Positions 44,976-54,579 are shown, counted from the first letter of the stretch. The stretch: DNA of 64,000 nt from Bacteroides oleiciplenus YIT 12058 (GCF_000315485.1 NZ_JH992943.1:205594-269593), one strand, 5' to 3'. Numbers and translations are program-made. The notes: generated from the sequence alone by a model not told the origin.

Positions 44976-45005
44976 GGAACGGTAACCAACCAAGATTACC
45001 GTTCC
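44976..45005 (-). terminator. Second hairpin terminator past the 6S-like RNA
   Basis: GGAACGGTAA (44976-44985) pairs with TTACCGTTCC (44996-45005). On the minus strand it is followed by TTTTTCTTTTTG. Confidence 0.75.
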
Positions 45006-45009
45006 CCTT

Positions 45010-45196
45010 TATAAAAAGCCGCACCGATGATGTGATGAAACTCCGAATGACATGATTTGAGCGCTCGTCCTCTTTGTAATCCACCGACTCAAAGGTTACC
45101 CCGAAGGGCGTGGCCCGCCATTGAGAAGCGAAGCTTGTCTCGGTATTTCATAATAGTTTGATGAGTTTCCCGATCCAATCAATGCGGCTATATTTT
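45010..45196 (-). ncRNA. 6S-like RNA (Bacteroidales-1 motif candidate)
   Basis: About 185 bases on the minus strand with its own promoter (45203-45233). The ends pair: GCCGCA (complement of 45183-45188) with TGCGGC (complement of 45018-45023), followed by TTTTTAT. Inside, GAAACTC pairs with GAGTTTC, leaving a large central open region, as in 6S RNA. Location downstream of rplT, a Bacteroidetes promoter and a terminator are the hallmarks of the Bacteroidales-1 RNA, which has been proposed to be the 6S RNA of this phylum. No open reading frame of note is within it. Confidence 0.72.
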
Positions 45197-45202
45197 CTAC
45201 AA

Positions 45203-45233
45203 CAAATGTAGTAAGTTTCTGTCAAAGAAACAA
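45203..45233 (-). promoter_or_regulatory. Promoter of the 6S-like RNA
   Basis: Minus strand: -33 TTG (complement of 45231-45233), 20-base spacer, -7 TACATTTG (complement of 45203-45210). Confidence 0.7.
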
Positions 45234-45297
45234 GGAAAAACATGAAATTGTTTCTTCTATACAGTATATTTTATGCTATATTCTCCCTTATATAAGC

Positions 45298-45333
45298 AAA
45301 AAGTGCCGATTACTCATTCGTAATCAGCACTTT
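45298..45333 (-). terminator. Terminator after rplT
   Basis: GTGCTGATTAC and GTAATCGGCAC (one G-T pair) form a stem on the minus strand, followed by TTTTTGC. The arms are 45301-45313 and 45320-45332. Confidence 0.8.
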
Positions 45334-45355
45334 GTAAACTATTTGCTAAATAAAC

Positions 45356-45706
45356 TTAAGCAGCTTTTGCTTTAGCTACGATAGCCTTGAAAGCTTCCGG
45401 ATGATTCATCGCTAAATCAGCCAAAACTTTACGGTTGATTTCGATTCCTGCTTTGTGCAAAGCACCCATCAGTTTAGAATAAGACATACCTTCCAAACGA
45501 GCGGCAGCATTGATACGCTGAATCCACAGAGCGCGGAAGTTTCTTTTCTTGTTCTTACGGTCGCGGAACGCATAAGTCAAACCTTTCTCCCAAGTATTTT
45601 TGGCAACGGTCCATACGTTCTTTCTTGCACCAAAGTAACCTCTGGTTAATTTCAAAATTTTCTTTCTTCTTGCTCTGGAAGCAACGTGATTTACTGATCT
45701 TGGCAT
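45356..45706 (-). CDS. rplT: 50S ribosomal protein L20
   Basis: 116 aa, the usual length. MPRSVNHVASRARRKKILKLTRGYFGARKNVWTVAKN and RRKKRNFRALWIQRINAAAR-type blocks are characteristic. It binds 23S rRNA early in 50S assembly. In the order infC-rpmI-rplT, as in most bacteria. Confidence 0.97.
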   Translation of the reverse strand: MPRSVNHVASRARRKKILKLTRGYFGARKNVWTVAKNTWEKGLTYAFRDRKNKKRNFRALWIQRINAAARLEGMSYSKLMGALHKAGIEINRKVLADLAMNHPEAFKAIVAKAKAA

Positions 45707-45800
45707 AGTTTTACTAATTTTTGAATGTTAGCGCCATTACTTCACGCAACGGACTTAAAGCTAATGCATTCGGTTAATACTTAAATACTTTGTACGCTTT

Positions 45801-45998
45801 TTACTTCATTGCTAAGAGTTCCTTAACCTGGCTTACATTCGTCACGTCAACTGTAGTCGAATGGCACAGATTTCTTTTTTGCTTCTTAGTTTTCTTAGTC
45901 AAAATGTGACTGTGAAAAGCGTGCTTTCTTTTGATTTTACCTGTTCCGGTAAGAGTAAATCTCTTTTTAGAACCGGAGTTAGTCTTCATCTTTGGCAT
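45801..45998 (-). CDS. rpmI: 50S ribosomal protein L35
   Basis: 65 aa from ATG 45996-45998 (MPKMKTNSGSKKRF), the family start. A longer frame to 46034 is not supported. Basic protein, KRKHAFHSHILTKKTKKQKRNL block. Confidence 0.96.
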   Translation of the reverse strand: MPKMKTNSGSKKRFTLTGTGKIKRKHAFHSHILTKKTKKQKRNLCHSTTVDVTNVSQVKELLAMK

Positions 45999-46065
45999 CT
46001 TACTTATTTTTAAATTATTTAAATTATATGGCAACGCACTATACCTGTGGCGTTACTCATTTCTT

Positions 46066-46650
46066 TTATTCTTCTGTTTTCTCAGCCGGAACTGCTGCTT
46101 TCTGTGCAACCGGCTTCTTGGGTGCCTCCTTTTTCTTCGGAGAGAGCTGAATTGTCATCCTTTTCCCTTCCAAAATCGGCATTTGATCCACTTTCGCATA
46201 TTCTTCCAAGTCATTGGCAAAACGAAGCAGCAATACCTCTCCTTGTTCTTTAAACAAGATTGAACGCCCTTTGAAGAACACATAGGCTTTCACCTTGTCA
46301 CCATCTTCTAAAAAGCCTATGGCATGCTTCAACTTGAAGTTGTAGTCGTGGTCATCAGTCTGAGGACCGAAACGAATTTCCTTCACGTTCACTTTCACCT
46401 GCTTTGCCTTCTGTTCCTTCTGACGCTTTTTCAGCTGATAAAGAAATTTAGAGTAATCGACGATACGACAAACAGGGGGTTGTGCATTTGGAGAGATTTC
46501 TACGAGATCCACTTCATGCTCTTCAGCAAGTTTCAATGCCTGAGCTATTGGATACACGTTAGGTTCTACTTCATCGCCCACTATGCGGACTTCTTTGGCA
46601 CGGATTTGTTCATTGATCCGATACTGCCCTTTTAAGCTGTCATTTTTCAT
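46066..46650 (-). CDS. infC: Translation initiation factor IF-3
   Basis: 194 aa from ATG 46648-46650, preceded by AGAGG seven bases away. An in-frame TTG at 46693-46695 would add 15 residues. N domain (YRINEQIRAKEVRIVGDE) and C domain (EIRFGPQTDDHDYNFKLKHA, VFFKGR) are complete. The C-terminus has a Lys/Ala-rich extension (KKKEAPKKPVAQKAAVPAEKTEE) common in Bacteroidetes. It keeps 30S subunits free and checks initiator tRNA. A -7 element is at 46770-46777. Confidence 0.95.
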   Translation of the reverse strand: MKNDSLKGQYRINEQIRAKEVRIVGDEVEPNVYPIAQALKLAEEHEVDLVEISPNAQPPVCRIVDYSKFLYQLKKRQKEQKAKQVKVNVKEIRFGPQTDDHDYNFKLKHAIGFLEDGDKVKAYVFFKGRSILFKEQGEVLLLRFANDLEEYAKVDQMPILEGKRMTIQLSPKKKEAPKKPVAQKAAVPAEKTEE

Positions 46651-46769
46651 TAAATAACCTCTATTTCCAGTTTGTTTCTTATTTACTACTCCCAAATTAT
46701 TATTTTTTAATGTTAAGTAAAAGCTATCTTTAGAACATCAATAGTATGCTATGCTTTCACAAGTGGGCG

Positions 46770-46777
46770 CAAAGTTA
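46770..46777 (-). promoter_or_regulatory. Possible -7 element for infC-rpmI-rplT
   Basis: Complement reads TAACTTTG (TAnnTTTG); it overlaps the end of thrS and leaves a leader of about 110 bases. Confidence 0.35.
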
Positions 46778-48715
46778 CCATTTATTTATCATATTCTGAA
46801 CTTCTTCGTTCAAAATTTTAGCAAATTCTTCAAATTTCATGGTTCCTTTATCGCCTTCCCCCTGCTTGCGGACAGAAACTTCTCTATTTTCAGCTTCTTT
46901 CTCACCAACAATCAGCATGTAAGGAATACGCTTCAACTCATTATCACGAATCTTACGTCCGATTTTCTCATTGCGCTCATCCACAATCGCGCGGATATCA
47001 TATTGTTTCAGGAATTTCTTCACCTCTTGTGCATAATCATTGAATTTCTCACTGATAGGGAGAATAGCAACCTGCTCAGGCGTCAGCCATAATGGGAATT
47101 TACCCGCTGTATGCTCAATAAGCACAGCTACAAAACGCTCCATCGAACCAAACGGCGCACGATGTATCATTACCGGACGATGCTTCTGGTTATCAGCACC
47201 CGTATATTCCAGTTCAAAGCGCTCCGGCAAGTTATAATCCACCTGGATAGTTCCCAACTGCCAACGACGACCAATAGCATCTTTCACCATAAAGTCCAAC
47301 TTCGGACCATAGAAGGCAGCTTCACCATATTCAATTCTGGCAGTCAACCCTTTTTCTGCACAAGCTTCAATGATAGACTGTTCAGCTCTTTCCCAGTTCT
47401 CATCGCTACCGATATATTTCTCACGGTTCACTTTGTCACGTAAGGAGATTTGCGCTTCCACATTAGCAAAATCCATAGAACGGAATACGATAGAAATAAT
47501 GTCCATTACGCGTAGGAATTCATCTTTCACCTGATCGGGACGACAGAAAATATGCGCATCATCCTGCGTAAAACTACGCACTCGCGTCAATCCATGCAAC
47601 TCTCCGCTCTGCTCGTAACGACAAACTGTGCCGAATTCAGCCAAACGTAAAGGCAAATCCTTATACGAACGGGGGGAATTTTTATAAATCATACAGTGAT
47701 GAGGACAGTTCATAGGTTTCAAGAAGTACTCCTCTCCTTCTTCCGGTGTATGGATAGGCTGGAATGAATCCTTACCATATTTTGCATAGTGACCGGAAGT
47801 GATATACAACAGTTTGTTGCCAATCGGCGGAGTAATAACCTCCTGATAGTCATAACGTGCCTGGATACGGCGCAGAAACTCTTGCAAACGCAAGCGCAAA
47901 GCAGTACCCTTCGGTAGCCACATCGGCAAGCCTTTACCTACCGTATCAGAGAACATGAACAAATCCATCTCCTTACCAATCTTGCGATGATCACGTTTTT
48001 TGGCTTCCTCCACCATGACCAGATATTCATCCAGCATTTTCTTTTTCGGGAATGTAATGCCATAGATACGTGTCATCATCTTGCGGTCTTCATGTCCACG
48101 CCAATATGCACCTGCCACCGACATCAACTTGATAGCCTTGATAGGAGCAGTAGTCATCAAATGCGGACCACGGCACAAGTCCGTGAAAGCACCCTGTGTA
48201 TACGTCGTGATATGACCATCTTCCAGTTCGGAAATCAATTCACACTTATAGGTTTCGCCACGGTCACCGAATTTATTCAATGCATCCGTTTTTGAAATAC
48301 TTTCTCTTATAACTGCTTCCTTTTTAGCTACCAGTTCCGCCATTTTAGCCTCAATAATCGGCAAATCAGCCTCTTTAATGGTAGTTTCGCCCGGATCTAC
48401 ATCATAGTAGAAACCATTTTCAATGGCAGGACCGATGCCGAACTGGATGCCCGGATATAATTCCTGTAATGCCTCAGCAAGCAAGTGAGCACTGGTATGC
48501 CAAAATGCATGCTTACCTTGTTCATCTTCCCATTTATAGAGAACAAACTCAGCGTCCTCATTAATAGGACGTCCCAAATCATAAATCTCACCGTTTACTC
48601 CACATGCCAGCACTTCCTGTGCCAGGCGAGAGCTGATACTTTCTGCAATCTGCAGCCCCGTTACTCCTTCGTTATATTCACGTACAGAGCCGTCTGGAAA
48701 TGTTATCTTTATCAT
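46775..48715 (-). CDS. thrS: Threonyl-tRNA synthetase
   Basis: 646 aa: TGS domain (MIKITFPDGSVREY), editing domain (HTSAHLLAEALQ; the HxxxH site is kept), class II core (MNCPHHCMIYK, TRVRSFTQDDAHIFC), and anticodon-binding domain (LPISEKFNDYAQEVKKFL). It charges tRNA-Thr. No T-box leader is visible upstream. A -7 element (complement of 48747-48754, TATTTTTG) is 32 bases before the start. Confidence 0.97.
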   Translation of the reverse strand: MIKITFPDGSVREYNEGVTGLQIAESISSRLAQEVLACGVNGEIYDLGRPINEDAEFVLYKWEDEQGKHAFWHTSAHLLAEALQELYPGIQFGIGPAIENGFYYDVDPGETTIKEADLPIIEAKMAELVAKKEAVIRESISKTDALNKFGDRGETYKCELISELEDGHITTYTQGAFTDLCRGPHLMTTAPIKAIKLMSVAGAYWRGHEDRKMMTRIYGITFPKKKMLDEYLVMVEEAKKRDHRKIGKEMDLFMFSDTVGKGLPMWLPKGTALRLRLQEFLRRIQARYDYQEVITPPIGNKLLYITSGHYAKYGKDSFQPIHTPEEGEEYFLKPMNCPHHCMIYKNSPRSYKDLPLRLAEFGTVCRYEQSGELHGLTRVRSFTQDDAHIFCRPDQVKDEFLRVMDIISIVFRSMDFANVEAQISLRDKVNREKYIGSDENWERAEQSIIEACAEKGLTARIEYGEAAFYGPKLDFMVKDAIGRRWQLGTIQVDYNLPERFELEYTGADNQKHRPVMIHRAPFGSMERFVAVLIEHTAGKFPLWLTPEQVAILPISEKFNDYAQEVKKFLKQYDIRAIVDERNEKIGRKIRDNELKRIPYMLIVGEKEAENREVSVRKQGEGDKGTMKFEEFAKILNEEVQNMINKW

Positions 48716-48746
48716 AATGTTGTGTATATTTCAATTTTCAGAACGC

Positions 48747-48754
48747 AAAAATAG
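48747..48754 (-). promoter_or_regulatory. -7 element for thrS
   Basis: Complement TATTTTTG matches TAnnTTTG; -33 not clear. Confidence 0.45.
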
Positions 48755-48793
48755 CTAATTCTTTTTGATATTTTATTTTTTAGCAAAAAAATG

Positions 48794-50845
48794 TTATTCA
48801 CGCGTATCGGTAAATCGCTTAATGATATTGTAAGCTGACACAATACCCAACTCACCTGCTTTGCTTAAATCCGTTATACCAAGCTTATTGTTACCCAGGA
48901 AAATATGAGTCAATCCACGGTTGAAGTAAGCTTCTGCAAAGTCATCATTCAGTTCAATCGCCTTATTATAATCCTCCAATGCCCCACGATAATCTTTCAG
49001 CATGGATAACACATTGGCACGATTATAATAGGCATAAACAAAATCAGGAGCCAATTGGATGACATGATCCAAATCATTTTTCACAATATCATAATCCAGT
49101 GCTGTTACTTCAGGCTGTTTCTTATTATCGGCCGAAGCACCAGGAACCCCTTCAGTCAAGCCAGCTTCCGCTTTCTTATATTCCAATTGTTTGTAACGTA
49201 CTAACGCCCGCATAAAATAAGCAGGGAAGAACTTGTCATCCAGCAAGATTGCCTGCGTAAAGTCATCTATAGAACTGGCAAAGTCCTGAACCAAATAGAA
49301 GTCAAGTCCACGCAGAAAACGCTTTTTAGCATCCTTATCATTTGCCACAATATCCGAAGTATGGGAATCAACCAAAGCAAAGTGGAACCTCACCTGCTCT
49401 TCCGTCAACGGAGCTTCCATATTAGTGATTCGCAACGGTTTCGGGAATATTTTCGAATGGTTCAGCTCTTCAATATATTTATGGAAATGAACAATACGTT
49501 TCACCTCACTAGATTTCTCATAATATGTCAACGCATACATTGGTTCCATCTTAATGCTCACATTACGATCTTGTACACGTCCGCGATAATCGCTCTTATA
49601 CTTCTGGTCCGCTTCCGAATCATCTGCAATCACAATCTTCCGATAGTTCTCCATATTCTTATCGGACTTTTTGCGCGTTTTGTTCCCCTCATCACTATCT
49701 GCAAGATCCTTATCATCCGATGCATCTTTACTGTCTTTATTATCCGCAGTGGCACCGTTACGCTTATCAATCTGCATTTTCATGATTTTAAACTCATCCT
49801 GTTCCGCCCCTTTACGATCGCCAGCTTTCTTTCTAGCTTCGGCACGATGATAATATCCGGCCATGAAATTAGGATATTCATCAATCACCTTCGAGTAATC
49901 ACTGATGGCACCACGATAATCCCCCGTCTGTGCACGCAACAAACCACGATTGAAAGTCGCCATCATATTATCTGGTTCTATTTGCAGAACAAAATCAAAA
50001 TCCTCAATTGCACGGTTGTCGTCACCAACCTGAGCACGCAGCAAACCACGATTATAGTGCCCAAGGAAATTATTAGGATCAATATCCAATGCCAAGTCAT
50101 AGTCACTCATGGCACCTCTCAAATTCTTTTGGTGAAAACGCGCCAATGCACGGTTGATATAATTACCAGCATTCTTTGCACTTAAATGGATGGCTTGATC
50201 CAAATCACCTTCTGCATCCGCATATTTTCCTTGTTGCAAACGAACGATGGCACGCGCTCCCCATCCATCAGGATCATAGCGATCCATATCAATCGCTTTC
50301 TCAAAGTCATTCAAAGCCTGTATCGTATCCTTTTGCTTCAACGACACTTCACCGCGCATCAAATAAGCACGTGTATATCGGGGGGCAATTTTCAGCAGTT
50401 TTCCCAAGTCTTCTTTAGCTGAATCATAATCTTCCTTCTGCATATGGCAGAGAGACAGATTATGCCAAAGCACAATATTCTCCGGGTCATACTTCAAAGC
50501 CATCGTATAATCCTCAATAGCACCATCATAATTATTCTGGCGGATACGCGCCAATCCACGTATCTGATAAGCCCCCACTACAAAGGGATTACGATGGATA
50601 GCAGCATCACAATCCGCTTCCGCACCCTGGAAATCATCCAAATTTATCTTTGCCAAACCACGAAAGAAGTAAGGCTCATATAAATAAGGCTTAGCGTTAA
50701 TTACCTGGTTGAAATATTGGATAGAAAGCACATAATCCTCAAAATATAATGCGTTACGTGCAATTGTCATCACACGTTCCGTATTGATTTGCGCGCACAA
50801 TAATGTGGGAAGCAACAGGAAAGCCGTCAATATTTTTTTTATCAT
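48794..50845 (-). CDS. TPR-repeat protein, periplasmic
   Basis: 683 aa with a signal peptide (MIKKILTAFLLLPTLLCAQ). About 10 tetratricopeptide repeats in two blocks (about 50-345 and 525-665), e.g. AIEDYTMALKYDPENIVLWHNLSLC. A charged linker (about 350-410, DKDSKDASDDKDLADSDEGNKTRKKSDK) separates them. No enzyme motif. It sits between thrS and def, a conserved place in Bacteroides, but its function is unknown; a scaffold role is the usual guess for TPR proteins. It has its own -7 element at 50874-50881. Confidence 0.8.
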   Translation of the reverse strand: MIKKILTAFLLLPTLLCAQINTERVMTIARNALYFEDYVLSIQYFNQVINAKPYLYEPYFFRGLAKINLDDFQGAEADCDAAIHRNPFVVGAYQIRGLARIRQNNYDGAIEDYTMALKYDPENIVLWHNLSLCHMQKEDYDSAKEDLGKLLKIAPRYTRAYLMRGEVSLKQKDTIQALNDFEKAIDMDRYDPDGWGARAIVRLQQGKYADAEGDLDQAIHLSAKNAGNYINRALARFHQKNLRGAMSDYDLALDIDPNNFLGHYNRGLLRAQVGDDNRAIEDFDFVLQIEPDNMMATFNRGLLRAQTGDYRGAISDYSKVIDEYPNFMAGYYHRAEARKKAGDRKGAEQDEFKIMKMQIDKRNGATADNKDSKDASDDKDLADSDEGNKTRKKSDKNMENYRKIVIADDSEADQKYKSDYRGRVQDRNVSIKMEPMYALTYYEKSSEVKRIVHFHKYIEELNHSKIFPKPLRITNMEAPLTEEQVRFHFALVDSHTSDIVANDKDAKKRFLRGLDFYLVQDFASSIDDFTQAILLDDKFFPAYFMRALVRYKQLEYKKAEAGLTEGVPGASADNKKQPEVTALDYDIVKNDLDHVIQLAPDFVYAYYNRANVLSMLKDYRGALEDYNKAIELNDDFAEAYFNRGLTHIFLGNNKLGITDLSKAGELGIVSAYNIIKRFTDTRE

Positions 50846-50873
50846 CTTGTCTTATAAATGCTTGTAAACGAAA

Positions 50874-50881
50874 CAAATTTA
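50874..50881 (-). promoter_or_regulatory. -7 element for the TPR gene
   Basis: Complement TAAATTTG (TAnnTTTG), 28 bases before the start codon. Confidence 0.45.
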
Positions 50882-50961
50882 ATGCTTTTCGTCTACTTGG
50901 CAGGATTAACGGAAGACTTTTTATATTTTTTGAGCCTTTTATACCTTATTATAAGATTAAG

Positions 50962-51516
50962 CTATCTTACGGTCTTCACCTTATATGTACAATGAGCCTT
51001 TCCTTTCAGCATCGCATTCAGTTTTCCCTTAACCATTTGCTTACGCAAAGGCGACAAATGATCGATAAACATCTTTCCTTCCAGATGGTCGAATTCGTGT
51101 TGCATCACACGTGCCAGATAACCTTCAACAATTTCATCATGTTCCACCATATTCTCATCCATATATGTTACATGAATCTTGTTACCACGTTTCACCGATT
51201 CGTGAATACCCGGAAGACTTAAACAACCTTCTTCCATGGATACCTCTTCACCTGACACCTCTAAAATATGGGGATTAATGTACGCCTTCCGAAAATTCTT
51301 ATATTCAGGATAATCTTCAGACAATACATCCAGATCAACAACTACGACGCGAATAGGAAGCCCCACCTGCGGAGCAGCAAGTCCCACGCCTTCTGCATGT
51401 TCCATTGTTTCAAACATATTCGCAATCAATTCTTTCAAGTTAGGATAGTCGGGAGTAATATCTTCCGCCACTTTTCTCAATACGGGTTGGCCGTATACAT
51501 AAATGGGTAAAATCAT
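50962..51516 (-). CDS. def: Peptide deformylase
   Basis: 184 aa. The three metal/active-site motifs are complete: GVGLAAPQVG, EGCLSLPG and QHEFDHLEG. It removes the formyl group from the N-terminal Met of new proteins. Confidence 0.97.
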   Translation of the reverse strand: MILPIYVYGQPVLRKVAEDITPDYPNLKELIANMFETMEHAEGVGLAAPQVGLPIRVVVVDLDVLSEDYPEYKNFRKAYINPHILEVSGEEVSMEEGCLSLPGIHESVKRGNKIHVTYMDENMVEHDEIVEGYLARVMQHEFDHLEGKMFIDHLSPLRKQMVKGKLNAMLKGKAHCTYKVKTVR

Positions 51517-51574
51517 TCTTTATCTAATTACAAATTACTAAATCACTATATATTTAAGTATTATACCTTATATA

Positions 51575-51997
51575 TTATAAGGTAAACCGTTTATTCTCTA
51601 AATAACTCTGTAGAATAATAGTCGCACTGATTTCATCCACAAGTGCTTTATTCTGGCGATCTTTCTTTTTTAATCCACCCTCCAACATTGTACGGTGCGC
51701 CAAAACAGAAGTGAAGCGTTCATCAACGTATTCAACAGGCATGTCCGGCAGCTTTTTCTTTAATGAGCGTACAAAAGGTTCTATGCGTTTCATATTCTCT
51801 GAAAGCTCATTGTTCATTTGCTTAGGAAGCCCTACAAGAATACGCTCCACCGGTTCTTTTCCTATATAATCAAGGATAAATGCCAGCAATTCATGTGTAG
51901 GCACAGTTGTTAGTCCGTTAGCGATCATCTGCAATGTATCACTGACAGCTATCCCCGTACGCTTCCTCCCGTAATCAATAGCTAATATTCTACTCAT
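51575..51997 (-). CDS. ruvX: Putative pre-16S rRNA nuclease RuvX/YqgF
   Basis: 140 aa, RNase H-like fold. RILAIDYGRKRTGIAVSD at the start, ILVGLPKQMN in the middle and VDERFTSVLAHR plus DEISATIILQSYL near the end carry the acidic residues. It acts in maturation of the 16S rRNA 5' end. First gene of the ruvX-def pair. Confidence 0.93.
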   Translation of the reverse strand: MSRILAIDYGRKRTGIAVSDTLQMIANGLTTVPTHELLAFILDYIGKEPVERILVGLPKQMNNELSENMKRIEPFVRSLKKKLPDMPVEYVDERFTSVLAHRTMLEGGLKKKDRQNKALVDEISATIILQSYLENKRFTL

Positions 51998-52536
51998 AAT
52001 AGGCTACAAAATTACGATTTAAATTTGATATTTGCCTTCATTTGCAGCCATAATAATAAAAAGACTACCTAACACGTATTCAAATCACCCCCAAAATCAC
52101 AATCAGAATTCCTATATCGCAGTCCACTTCAAAAATACTATCATCATTTACCCAATTGCAAAAAAAGAACGATCCGGTATACATAAACATATAAATATAT
52201 TACTAATTATATCTTTTTATCACCCCCAAAGACAGGAATTGGTAATTAGTAGCAATAAAACTACAATACACTGATAATCAACAATAAATAAATATCAAAT
52301 AAGAAAAAAGAAGCCATTAATGTGTTTAGTGTATTTTTCAGGTATTCACCCTTTATCTCCTCCTATTTCATTCGTTATTTGCTTTTTGCATTTAGCAATT
52401 ATTTAACAGTAAAGCTAATTCATTCATTGATTACAAAAATAAACCATGTAAACAATTCTAATTTAATAGTAAAATCGTGATATAATTACATATCTATTTT
52501 CATAATCAATATATAAAATATTGGATTCTTTATAAC
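51998..52536. other. Gene-free AT-rich interval
   Basis: No convincing gene, repeat or structured RNA is seen. A possible ruvX -7 element (complement of 52007-52014, TAATTTTG) lies at the edge, but it would leave almost no leader. Confidence 0.6.
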
Positions 52537-52570
52537 AAAAAAGGTGCCTAACTAACGCCAGACACCTTTT
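52537..52570 (-). terminator. Terminator of the left OmpA gene set
   Basis: AAAAGGTG (52539-52546) and CACCTTTT (52563-52570) pair. The minus-strand 3' side runs into TTTTTTG. It is 40 bases past the ompA-like stop. Confidence 0.75.
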
Positions 52571-52609
52571 CATATTTTTATAGAGTTTACACTCCTGGGC
52601 CACTTTTTC

Positions 52610-53731
52610 TTATTCCAAAATAACTACGCGATTCAGATAGTTCTTACCAAACAAATTAGCCGTACCACCGAAGCCTACGAGCTCAAGTTGATCTTTGCTT
52701 ACGCCTTCTTTGATCAATGCATCGTAAACACCCTGAGCACGTTTTTCAGACAACTTCTGGTTCCAAGAAGCGCTACCCGTAGCCTTATCAGCATAACCGG
52801 CAACTTTATACTTCTTATCCGGATTAGCTTTCAGAATCTTAGCTGCCAACTGGATGTTAACCATACCGTAATCATCGATACGAGCGCTACCAATCTTGAA
52901 GAAGATAGCACGGGGACCGGCAACTTCAACTTCCTTCACAACTTCCTTAGTTACAGGTTTCACATTAGCCAAAGCGTTCTTAGCGTTAGCCAGGTCAGCC
53001 TGAGCCTGTTCCAATTCACTTCTGTATCTGTTGATTTCAGCGTTGATAGCATCCTGGTCAACCTTTGCGCCACAAGAGATGAATTTCTTGCCGCCGAAAG
53101 TATAAGTAACACCGGCAGTCAAAGATACAGCACCGTCTGTATAAGCATTGCTTTTGCTTCCAAACATAGATGGAAACACTTCGCCTCTTGCTTCAATATT
53201 AACATCCAGATACCTGTTTACATTGAACTGTCCCATCAAACCGACAGAACCGTTAATCAAAGCGTTCAACTTATCCTGATCGCCATATGTCTTTGCAAAA
53301 GTCAAACCAGGTCCGGCAAACACAGATAAAGTAAACAAGCGGTCAGGATTATACCCACCAATGGAATTAGACAGATTATACATAGCATCCGCATGCAGGG
53401 TAAAATATTTCTTATTCTTGATTTCTGCATAAGCGCCTTTTATCTGTCCATGCTCTGAATACAACGTTGACCACAATCCGGCAACTTGTCCGCGGACTCC
53501 CCAAATAGGGTTGAACAATTTACCCACCGATACATGAATCAACGACGTGATGGCATGCCCAAAGCCATAATCAAAGTTATCAGGGTTGACGCATGCCTGA
53601 GCTCCTACACCAGCACTAATAAAGATATTATCTTTAAATTTTTCGCTGTAGTATTTCTCTTTGGTCTGTGCAGTAGCCGTAAGAGCTATTCCTGCCAACA
53701 TGATAGATACTATACCAAATTTACATTTCAT
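52610..53731 (-). CDS. OmpA-family outer membrane protein, left copy
   Basis: 373 aa from ATG 53729-53731 (signal KCKFGIVSIMLAGIALTATAQ); the frame open to 53806 is an artefact. An eight-strand barrel (about 25-220) is followed by a coiled-coil hinge (AINAEINRYRSELEQAQADLANAKNALANV) and the OmpA C-terminal domain (FFKIGSARIDDYGM, KVAGYADKATG, LSEKRAQGVYDALIKEGV), which grips peptidoglycan. The stretch 52788-53097 is 99% identical to the right copy (63691-64000), while the barrels differ widely. Last gene of the left set. Confidence 0.9.
   Translation of the reverse strand: MKCKFGIVSIMLAGIALTATAQTKEKYYSEKFKDNIFISAGVGAQACVNPDNFDYGFGHAITSLIHVSVGKLFNPIWGVRGQVAGLWSTLYSEHGQIKGAYAEIKNKKYFTLHADAMYNLSNSIGGYNPDRLFTLSVFAGPGLTFAKTYGDQDKLNALINGSVGLMGQFNVNRYLDVNIEARGEVFPSMFGSKSNAYTDGAVSLTAGVTYTFGGKKFISCGAKVDQDAINAEINRYRSELEQAQADLANAKNALANVKPVTKEVVKEVEVAGPRAIFFKIGSARIDDYGMVNIQLAAKILKANPDKKYKVAGYADKATGSASWNQKLSEKRAQGVYDALIKEGVSKDQLELVGFGGTANLFGKNYLNRVVILE
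52788..53097 (-). repeat. 310-bp inverted repeat, left arm (partner 63691-64000)
   Basis: By eye, 3 mismatches in 310 bases, inside the hinge and C-terminal domain of the two OmpA genes. It may extend further, since the right copy runs off the window. Confidence 0.9.
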
Positions 53732-53781
53732 TGTTTTTCTGTTTTTAATGATTAACTCTATGCTTTTTACGCAGAACTTTT

Positions 53782-54546
53782 TTATTTCAACCGAAATTGG
53801 AAGCATAATCCTCCAGTGAAATACTTCATTCTTTGTAACTCCACCTGCATATGCAAGTGTTTGAAAAGCAAATAAGTGGCACCCAGTGCAAAATCTTTTG
53901 AGTCATACTCTGCAATCAGCCTTAAATCAGGCGCAAAAGTCGGATTATAACTGACACCTGCCGCTATTCCATTCAGCTTATACTCCCGCCTCTTATTATA
54001 TAAGTAAGAGAGATGCACTCCAATTTCCTCTGTTCCTATTGCAAAGTGTTTGGTTGCCGCCAGATAAAAACGACTATAATATCCGTTTCCCTCCGTAGAA
54101 CCTACTTCTCCACCTCCGGATGAGGTAAATGGATCTGATGTACCAAAGACAACAGCCGGCATATATTTCCAGAATTGTCCTTCTTTCAAAGCTCGTAGCC
54201 GGACAGAAAAATATCTATCCTGGTTAGTAAAGCCAGAGTATCCGTAAGGCTTTAGACCTAATGCTTCCGCTTTAAAGAGAGTGCAAGTGTAAGCGACCTC
54301 TACCCACGGTAAAATAGTTACATTCAAAAAATAATTGTACGTATGATAGTACCACGTAGGAGGAGTTATCTCCTTATTCATAAAGTTCCCTCCCAGCATC
54401 ACTGTTTTGTCCCTTTGCATTTCTGCCGAAGGAGCATGTAGCAAGCCGGTAGTTCCATAAGTCAATTGAGCCGAAAGCATGGATGATACACTGACAAGCA
54501 GCGTTGTAATAAACATTCGTTTCATTCTCATTAGGTATAATCTCAT
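53782..54546 (-). CDS. YjbH N-terminal-half-like outer membrane protein, left copy
   Basis: 254 aa; the start at 54546 (MRLYLMRMKRMFITT) matches the start of the right copy. Signal peptide ends SSMLSA. It aligns with the first half of enterobacterial YjbH: LTYGTTGLLHAPSAEMQRDKTVMLGG, ILPWVEVAYTCTL, and AEYDSKDFALGATYLLFKHLHMQVELQRMKYFTGGLCF. YjbH is a beta-barrel protein of exopolysaccharide (yjbEFGH) operons. The C-terminal half is encoded separately at 56698-57714. About 75% identical to the right copy. Confidence 0.78.
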   Translation of the reverse strand: MRLYLMRMKRMFITTLLVSVSSMLSAQLTYGTTGLLHAPSAEMQRDKTVMLGGNFMNKEITPPTWYYHTYNYFLNVTILPWVEVAYTCTLFKAEALGLKPYGYSGFTNQDRYFSVRLRALKEGQFWKYMPAVVFGTSDPFTSSGGGEVGSTEGNGYYSRFYLAATKHFAIGTEEIGVHLSYLYNKRREYKLNGIAAGVSYNPTFAPDLRLIAEYDSKDFALGATYLLFKHLHMQVELQRMKYFTGGLCFQFRLK

Positions 54547-54579
54547 GCTTCGCCTCAATTGCGTTATTCAAGAGTGATT

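Noticed and set aside
48716..48793. T-box or other leader regulating thrS
   Set aside because: Interval is only 78 bases with no T-box motif or hairpin; a simple -7 element is enough.
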